A stretch of 32,126 nt of DNA from Pseudobutyrivibrio sp. (GTDB lineage Bacteria > Bacillota > Clostridia > Lachnospirales > Lachnospiraceae). Under the pieces are notes generated by a model. The model was given only the letters and a program-made list of their open reading frames with translations, did not search any database and was not told the DNA's origin. Of this stretch, positions 27,625 through 32,126 are shown one piece after another. Within the stretch, counting starts at the first letter, position 1, and every line of letters starts with the position of its first letter. The DNA lies in the NCBI GenBank assembly GCA_024697025.1, contig JAILGH010000058.1:1-32126 (forward strand). Direction: 5' to 3'. The translations under genes were made by a program, and so were the position numbers.

Positions 27625-28208
27625 TAGGCCATACCTGCCTTACGAAAATGCTTTTTAAGTACCTTGGCGCCTAAAAGACCACCAACTGTACCGCCAACAA
27701 GGCACATTATTATCATTGCAAAGAATACCCATGTTGGTGTGTAACTCTTCATGGCATCAACATACTCCTGGCCATATCCATCAAGAATGCTTGCAAAATA
27801 AGCATCACGGAAGCTAAAGAAAAACGCGATAACCATTCCAAGGAACCACAAGCTAAAGACAGCCGATGCAGCCACACAATGCTTGATGCTCTGATAGTTT
27901 CCCATCTTTAAAACAACTTCAGTCAATAGTCCTGCACCTATGCAGAAAATAAGAATTGGATAAGGATGTCCGATAATAAACATAAGTATTCCAATTAACG
28001 TACCTGTTATAGTAATCATGCCAAAATGCTTAATCTTAGAAAAATAAAGCATAAGTGGAATAGCCGCTACAAGTGGACAAAGAAGTGGCATAAAAACCAT
28101 AAGGATTGGAATAAATCCTAAGCAAGCCACTGCAAACATAACTATACTGTAAAGAGCAGAAAAAACTCCCACAGTGATAAGGTCTTTGATTTCAAACTTT
28201 TTTTCCAT
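27624..28208 (-). CDS. ECF transporter S component, MptD/Trep_Strep family
   Basis: A 194-residue, very hydrophobic protein with about five to six membrane segments and a basic C-terminus. The opening KFEIKDLITVGVFSALY and the internal GHPYPILIFCIGAGLL resemble the MptD family of putative ECF S components (older name Trep_Strep), whose substrate is not established. It is the first gene of the ECF operon, with an AAGGAAG site about nine bases before the ATG. In equibactin-type loci an ECF-like importer accompanies the NRPS genes, so a metallophore or metal substrate is likely here. Expression is probably controlled by the operator immediately upstream. Confidence 0.83.
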   Translation of the reverse strand: MEKKFEIKDLITVGVFSALYSIVMFAVACLGFIPILMVFMPLLCPLVAAIPLMLYFSKIKHFGMITITGTLIGILMFIIGHPYPILIFCIGAGLLTEVVLKMGNYQSIKHCVAASAVFSLWFLGMVIAFFFSFRDAYFASILDGYGQEYVDAMKSYTPTWVFFAMIIMCLVGGTVGGLLGAKVLKKHFRKAGMA

Positions 28209-28225
28209 ATATTATACTTCCTTTC

Positions 28226-28243
28226 AGTTAGCAAAATCTAACT
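28226..28243. promoter_or_regulatory. Candidate operator of the ECF operon
   Basis: AGTTAGCAAAATCTAACT is an inverted repeat with the same GTTAG-N6-CTAAC core as the palindrome in front of the NRPS operon. It begins six bases downstream of the -10 box and would cover the transcription start, so a bound repressor would block initiation. Confidence 0.68.
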
Positions 28244-28248
28244 ATCAT

Positions 28249-28277
28249 TTTATATCACTTACCAAATACCTTGTCAA
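28249..28277 (-). promoter_or_regulatory. Sigma-70-type promoter of the ECF operon
   Basis: On the minus strand, TTGACA (28277-28272), a 17-base spacer, and TATAAA (28254-28249) preceded by TGA give a near-consensus extended promoter. Transcription should start near 28242, inside the candidate operator, giving a leader of roughly 35 bases before the S-component ATG. Confidence 0.85.
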
Positions 28278-28309
28278 CAAAACTTCGGGTATTATTTCTC
28301 TATTAATAA

Positions 28310-28345
28310 AAAAAGCCATTTAGCTTTTAAACTAAATGACTTTTT
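28310..28345 (-). terminator. Terminator of the 334-residue CBM gene
   Basis: On the minus strand, AAAAAGTCATTTAG (28345-28332) pairs with CTAAATGGCTTTTT (28323-28310) with one G-U wobble and an 8-base loop, followed by a run of T. It lies 20 bases past the stop codon and insulates the ECF promoter from the CBM gene. Confidence 0.88.
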
Positions 28346-28365
28346 ATGATTAATTCTATTTATTT

Positions 28366-29370
28366 TTATTGGAAATAATCTGCAGAAGGCATTGCGCTCC
28401 ACTCATCAAAATCAATTTCATTATTAGCTACGAAATATACATCATGGACGCCTGACACCTTTGAGCTTACGTAAGCGCAGCTTGTTCTGAAATCATATTT
28501 GCTAGCTAAGGTTCTTGCAATTGGTGTTCCTTTTGTATCATCAACATACACTTCAATAGTTGCATTATCATATCTTGTTCTTGTCTTCAAAGAAATGCTT
28601 GATAAACCTTGTTCAAAGTTTACGTTATGTGCCACAAGCACTCTTCTTTCACTAATGTAGGCATATGTTATCCTACCCTCTTGGAAGGCGCCTGCGTTTG
28701 TCAAATCCTCTGCTTCGTTCTCTACATATGGATCTACATTTTCTGGCTGTTCTGGATTTTCTGTATTCTCAGGTTCTTCAGTTACAGCTGGCTCTTCTAT
28801 TACAGTTGGCTCTTCTGTTACCTCTGGCTCTTCTGTTACCTCTGGCTCCTCTGTTACTGTCTGCTCCGCTATTTCAACCTCTTCCTTTGTGATTGCTCTC
28901 CAGCTGTCGATTGCGCAATCACCTACTGTACATACAAAAAAGATTTTGTTCTTTTCGGCTATGTCGTCTGTTTCTACAGAAAATTTCTCATACTTTCCTT
29001 GAGTATCCTTTATCTTAAATTTAGCCAGGACTCTTCCATCTTCCCTGTCTCTTCTGACTACAATAGCTGTAGGAGCATAGGTCTTTGCTGTTATTTCTAT
29101 TTTTTTCATTCCCTGATCAAACTTTACGTCATCAAATTTAATATACTCACCCTTAACAAGACCGACGGCTTTCGTTCCATCCTCCTCAGTGATATCTGTT
29201 CCAGTATCTCCGAAGTTTACTTCTGCCTCTTTGGTCATATATGGATTCAAACATGGGCCACTCTCCATTTCCCATCTTCCTGGCACATCTGATGCCATAG
29301 CTGTAATGCTTGATGCACCTATGCCTATAGCTGTAAGTAAACCCAATACTACTCTAAATCTCTTTTTCAT
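28366..29370 (-). CDS. Secreted protein with two CBM6-like modules and a Thr-Glu-Pro linker
   Basis: A 334-residue secreted protein. A Sec signal peptide covers residues 1-26 (basic start, hydrophobic core, cleavage after AMA). One beta-rich module lies at about 28-165, then a linker of repeated TEEPEV/TEEPTV units (about 172-212), then a second module (about 213-334). The second module contains the pattern VYVDDTKGTPIA ... GVHDVYFVANNEIDFDEW, which matches the repeats of the neighbouring 832-residue fragment and resembles CBM6. No catalytic domain is visible. It may bind a polysaccharide or the cell surface. GGAGG lies five bases before the ATG. The gene has its own promoter and terminator and has no evident link to the metallophore genes. 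Confidence 0.75.
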   Translation of the reverse strand: MKKRFRVVLGLLTAIGIGASSITAMASDVPGRWEMESGPCLNPYMTKEAEVNFGDTGTDITEEDGTKAVGLVKGEYIKFDDVKFDQGMKKIEITAKTYAPTAIVVRRDREDGRVLAKFKIKDTQGKYEKFSVETDDIAEKNKIFFVCTVGDCAIDSWRAITKEEVEIAEQTVTEEPEVTEEPEVTEEPTVIEEPAVTEEPENTENPEQPENVDPYVENEAEDLTNAGAFQEGRITYAYISERRVLVAHNVNFEQGLSSISLKTRTRYDNATIEVYVDDTKGTPIARTLASKYDFRTSCAYVSSKVSGVHDVYFVANNEIDFDEWSAMPSADYFQ

Positions 29371-29433
29371 TAAAACCTCCTTGCCTTCTACTTCTTGTCT
29401 CAGTTACCGATGGATTAAGAACCCATCCTTACG

Positions 29434-29462
29434 ATAATAACATTTAACAATTCTGTAATCAA
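29434..29462 (-). promoter_or_regulatory. Candidate promoter of the 334-residue CBM gene
   Basis: On the minus strand, TTGATT (29462-29457), a 17-base spacer and TATTAT (29439-29434), preceded by TGT as in extended -10 promoters. The leader of about 55 bases contains a small hairpin (GATGG/CCATC, about 29407-29425). The rest of the 29371-29620 gap holds only this promoter and the upstream gene's terminator. Confidence 0.6.
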
Positions 29463-29538
29463 ATTTTCATATTTTTAACATTTTTGAAATCATTCTTTTC
29501 CCTTTCGACTCCTTCGAAGAAATTTCTTCTAAAGAAAT

Positions 29539-29582
29539 AAAGGGCCCAGTGACTACCCAAAGGTAGATCCGCTGAACCCTTT
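29539..29582 (-). terminator. Terminator of the tandem-CBM gene
   Basis: On the minus strand a long stem forms from AAAGGGTTCAG (29582-29572) with CTGGGCCCTTT (29549-29539), with inner arms CTACC/GGTAG around TTTG. T-rich sequence follows. It lies about 40 bases downstream of the stop of the large CBM protein gene. Confidence 0.75.
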
Positions 29583-29620
29583 TTCTTTAAGAGAAGTTAA
29601 TAATCTTTTAGTCTAGCCTA

Positions 29621-32126
29621 TTATTCAACTGTATAGTTGAGAGTATTACTTGGTGTTCCACTTCCAATAATACCAAACTCTACAGTCTGGCCATTAGAAA
29701 GTGAAGAATTGTAATCCATTGGAGTAATTACATAGTAATCACCTTCCTGGCGTAAATTTACACACCAGCTCTGAGTAATATTTACATCACTCTTCTTAAT
29801 CTTAACCTTCCAGCTTGAAACGCTCTTACCAGACTTATTTGTAACCTTAATGTTCATCTGGAAACCACCGTTCCATACGCTTGTTGTGTATGAAAGATCC
29901 AATCCGCTCTGAACTACTGGTGGGTCAACTGGTGGATTTACTGGAGTCTGACCCTTTTCTACTGCCTTCCAAGAATCGATTGTAATAGCACCATTACCAG
30001 TATTTACAATGTAAATATCCTTCTTGCCAGTTACACCGCTACCAGAATATGTAGCTGTTCTTTCAGCAGCGCTGCCACTTACTAATGTACTAGCAAGCTT
30101 TGTACCTGTAGCAGAACCCATTCTTACTTCAAGGCTGCTAGGTGCTGTTGAACCTGCAGTGATTAAGAACTTTGAAAGTCCCTTTGATAAATCAACATTC
30201 TTGTAAACAGCATATCCGCCTGCATTAAGTAATACTGCATTCTTTGAAGGTGTAAGCATACCTGTATTGATATCAGCTGCATTCTCAGCCTCTACAGTGT
30301 TATAAGGATTGATATCACCATATACTGGTGGGTCTACTGGAGGTGTCTGTCCAGCGCCCATTGCTGACCAAGAGTCAAGTGTTAATGTGCCGCCCTTTGC
30401 CTCAAAGTAGAGGAAGTGCTTTCCTGTAATATCTGAAGTAAGCTTTATTGCTCTTGGAGATGTAATATCATTTCCAACCTCGATAGAACCTATTGGTGTT
30501 GGATTAGTATCAACATAAATGTTTAGCTTAATCTTTGGTGCTGCTGCGCTAGCATAAACATTGAAGCCTGAAAGACCCTTGCTGAAGCTGATATTGGATA
30601 CAAGAATATATCCGCCATCCTCAATAACTACAGCCTTCTTGTTATCTGAAAGCTTAGCATGAGAATATCCCTCAGCCCATTCAGCCTGAACTGTATCATA
30701 AGGATTAATTACTTGTGGAAGTGGAGTAACAGGTGTATCACCAGGAGCTACTGCCTTCCAGCTATCTACTGACAAGCCTGACATGTTTGCAACGAAGTAA
30801 ATATCATGCTTACCTGTAACGTTTCCTGTTATAGCTATTTCAACATCACCACTAGCGTTGCTAGCAAGTCTTGCCTTGCCGACTTCTGTTCCATCAACTT
30901 TATCTAACTTAATAGAAAGTACATTTACTGTTGTAGATGGAATCTTTACAACAATCTTTTCAACTCCCTTAGAGAAGTCTACATCCTTAAATCCGATGCT
31001 GCCACCGGCCTGATTAACAGCTACTATGCCCTTGTTAGATGGTGCAGTCATAGCGCCACTTAAGATACCTGACTCAAACTCAACTGTATCATAAGGATTT
31101 ATACCCTGTGTTACTGGTGGCTCTACTGGTGTATCACCTGATGCTACTGCTGTAAATGCATCAAGGTTTACTGTACCCATTGCTCCTACAAAGTAAAGCT
31201 TCTGTGTGCCTGTAACGTTCTTTAATGCATTTGCATTAATCTGAGCACCGCTTGAACCTACCATGACATTTGCAATTACATCACCTGTTGGGCTGCCTAC
31301 TCTTACTTCTACTTTACCGCCTGTTGATGATGTTGCATCTACTACAAACTTTGAAACGCCCTTTGAGAAGTTTACGCTTTCAGCTTCTACATATGCGCCT
31401 GCGCTGATGCTTACAGCTTTCTTATTTGGTGTAAGCATTGCACCGTTCTTAGCGTTTAATGTCTCAGCCTCAACCTTTTCGTAAGGATTGATTCCCTGTG
31501 TTACAGGTGGCTCCACTGGTGTTTCGCCAGAAGCTACTACCTTCCATGAATCAATACCAATTTTTCTAGTCTTAGCTACGAAATATAAATCATGTGTTCC
31601 AGTAATGCTAGAAGCAACATCTACTGTATAAGTATCAAATGCTGGCTTCTTAACCATTAAGGAAGCAACTGGAGTGCCTTCTACTTTATCTACATAAACA
31701 TCTACGTATGCAGATGGACCTGAAGAATTAACCTTCATTTCGATAGCAGAAACACCCTTAGATAAATCTACGCCCTTAGCAACGATGTAACCCTCTGTAT
31801 CGATAGATACATATGCTGTTCCATCATCTGCAGTAACCTTCTCTGCCTTATCGCCAAGAGTTACTGCCTCAGCCTGTACTGTCTCATAAGGATTAACCGT
31901 CTGAGTTACAGGTGGCTCTACTGGTGTATCTCCTGATGCTACTGCCTTCCAGTTATCTACTGTAAGTCCTGTTGATGTTGCAACAAAGTATACATCATGC
32001 TTGCCTGTAACTGTTCCTGTTACTGCTATTTCTACATCGCCTGTTGTCTTGCTTGTAAGCATTGCCTTGCCGACTTCTGTTCCATCAACACTATCTAACT
32101 TAATAGAGAATACGTTCATTGATGTA
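29621..32126 (-). CDS. Tandem CBM6-like repeat protein with C-terminal CBM2-like module (5' partial)
   Basis: The reading frame is open through the window end, and the ATG at 32119 lies inside a repeat (the equivalent position in a sister repeat is Val), so the gene continues beyond 32126. Counting from that Met, six CBM6-like modules follow at intervals of about 130 residues, each starting NPYxTVxAE and ending in GKHDVYFVA...DSWKAV, separated by short TPVEPPVTQ linkers. The last 95 residues (GLDLSYTTSVWNGGFQ to the end) resemble a CBM2-type cellulose/xylan-binding module with conserved tryptophans. No catalytic domain is seen in the visible part; a glycoside hydrolase, esterase or signal peptide may lie upstream. 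It is probably an extracellular plant-polysaccharide-binding protein. Confidence 0.82.
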   Translation of the reverse strand, partial: TSMNVFSIKLDSVDGTEVGKAMLTSKTTGDVEIAVTGTVTGKHDVYFVATSTGLTVDNWKAVASGDTPVEPPVTQTVNPYETVQAEAVTLGDKAEKVTADDGTAYVSIDTEGYIVAKGVDLSKGVSAIEMKVNSSGPSAYVDVYVDKVEGTPVASLMVKKPAFDTYTVDVASSITGTHDLYFVAKTRKIGIDSWKVVASGETPVEPPVTQGINPYEKVEAETLNAKNGAMLTPNKKAVSISAGAYVEAESVNFSKGVSKFVVDATSSTGGKVEVRVGSPTGDVIANVMVGSSGAQINANALKNVTGTQKLYFVGAMGTVNLDAFTAVASGDTPVEPPVTQGINPYDTVEFESGILSGAMTAPSNKGIVAVNQAGGSIGFKDVDFSKGVEKIVVKIPSTTVNVLSIKLDKVDGTEVGKARLASNASGDVEIAITGNVTGKHDIYFVANMSGLSVDSWKAVAPGDTPVTPLPQVINPYDTVQAEWAEGYSHAKLSDNKKAVVIEDGGYILVSNISFSKGLSGFNVYASAAAPKIKLNIYVDTNPTPIGSIEVGNDITSPRAIKLTSDITGKHFLYFEAKGGTLTLDSWSAMGAGQTPPVDPPVYGDINPYNTVEAENAADINTGMLTPSKNAVLLNAGGYAVYKNVDLSKGLSKFLITAGSTAPSSLEVRMGSATGTKLASTLVSGSAAERTATYSGSGVTGKKDIYIVNTGNGAITIDSWKAVEKGQTPVNPPVDPPVVQSGLDLSYTTSVWNGGFQMNIKVTNKSGKSVSSWKVKIKKSDVNITQSWCVNLRQEGDYYVITPMDYNSSLSNGQTVEFGIIGSGTPSNTLNYTVE
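29960..32126 (-). repeat. In-frame tandem repeats coding CBM6-like modules
   Basis: Six modules (the first incomplete) with a period near 390-400 bases lie inside the CBM gene. Linker and NPY start motifs recur about every 130 residues. Two non-adjacent copies, 31938-32119 and 30746-30928, are most alike, sharing runs such as VDGTEVGKA, GDVEIA and VTGKHD. This pattern fits internal duplication followed by drift. Confidence 0.8.

Noticed and set aside
28609-29292. A 227-codon plus-strand open frame with a repetitive, Leu/Trp/Phe-rich product.
   Set aside because: It is the mirror of the Thr-Glu-Pro linker and CBM coding region on the minus strand. It has no ribosome binding site and an implausible low-complexity product.
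29960-32126. Regularly spaced repeats that might suggest a CRISPR array.
   Set aside because: The period is about 390-400 bases, the repeats are imperfect, and they stay in frame as protein modules. No cas genes are present.
1-32126. tRNA, rRNA, insertion sequences, attachment sites.
   Set aside because: I saw no transposase or integrase reading frame, no paired terminal repeats, and no recognisable RNA gene. Intergenic gaps are short and are accounted for by promoters and terminators.

Overview
The window looks like a chromosomal segment from an anaerobic, low-GC Firmicute, most likely a rumen or gut Lachnospiraceae of the Butyrivibrio/Pseudobutyrivibrio type. This placement is inferred from the AT-rich sequence, strong AGGAGG ribosome binding sites, an energy-coupling-factor (ECF) transporter, and secreted proteins built from tandem carbohydrate-binding modules. 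The organism cannot be named from the sequence alone.

Layout. (1) 1-1698 (+): 5'-truncated fused permease/ATPase ABC transporter of the YbtP/YbtQ type. It is convergent with (2), and the two share a bidirectional terminator. (2) 25270-1775 (-): a ten-gene, 23.5-kb hybrid NRPS/PKS operon. In order of transcription it encodes a saccharopine-dehydrogenase-like oxidoreductase, a thiazolinyl imine reductase, an NRPS (docking-Cy-A-PCP-TE), a PKS/NRPS (KS-AT-ACP-Cy-A-PCP-docking-Cy), a type II thioesterase, a PP-loop ATPase, an A-(MT-like)-PCP protein, a fatty-acyl-AMP ligase fused to an ACP, a VOC protein and an O-acetylhomoserine sulfhydrylase-like enzyme. (3) 28208-25391 (-): a three-gene ECF transporter operon (S component, EcfT, double ATPase). 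(4) 29370-28366 and 32126-29621 (-): two secreted, multi-CBM proteins. The second is cut by the window end.

How it works together. The three cyclization domains, three cysteine-type adenylation domains and the thiazolinyl imine reductase point to a thiazoline/thiazolidine metallophore related to the yersiniabactin, pyochelin and equibactin families. There is no salicylate synthase or aryl-acid ligase. The starter is apparently a fatty or other acyl acid activated by the FAAL and held on its ACP, extended once by a malonyl-specific PKS module with no ketoreductase, then joined to three cysteines. The ABC and ECF transporters are the likely export/import machinery. The NRPS operon and the ECF operon carry the same inverted repeat, GTTAG-N6-CTAAC, at their promoters, which ties them into one predicted regulon. 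No regulator or phosphopantetheinyl transferase is present in the window.

Points to look at: a cysteine instead of serine in the terminal thioesterase, Glu replacing the first Asp of one Cy motif, a module split and fused across two proteins, degenerate embedded methyltransferase domains, and a PP-loop/sulfhydrylase pair that hints at extra sulfur chemistry.
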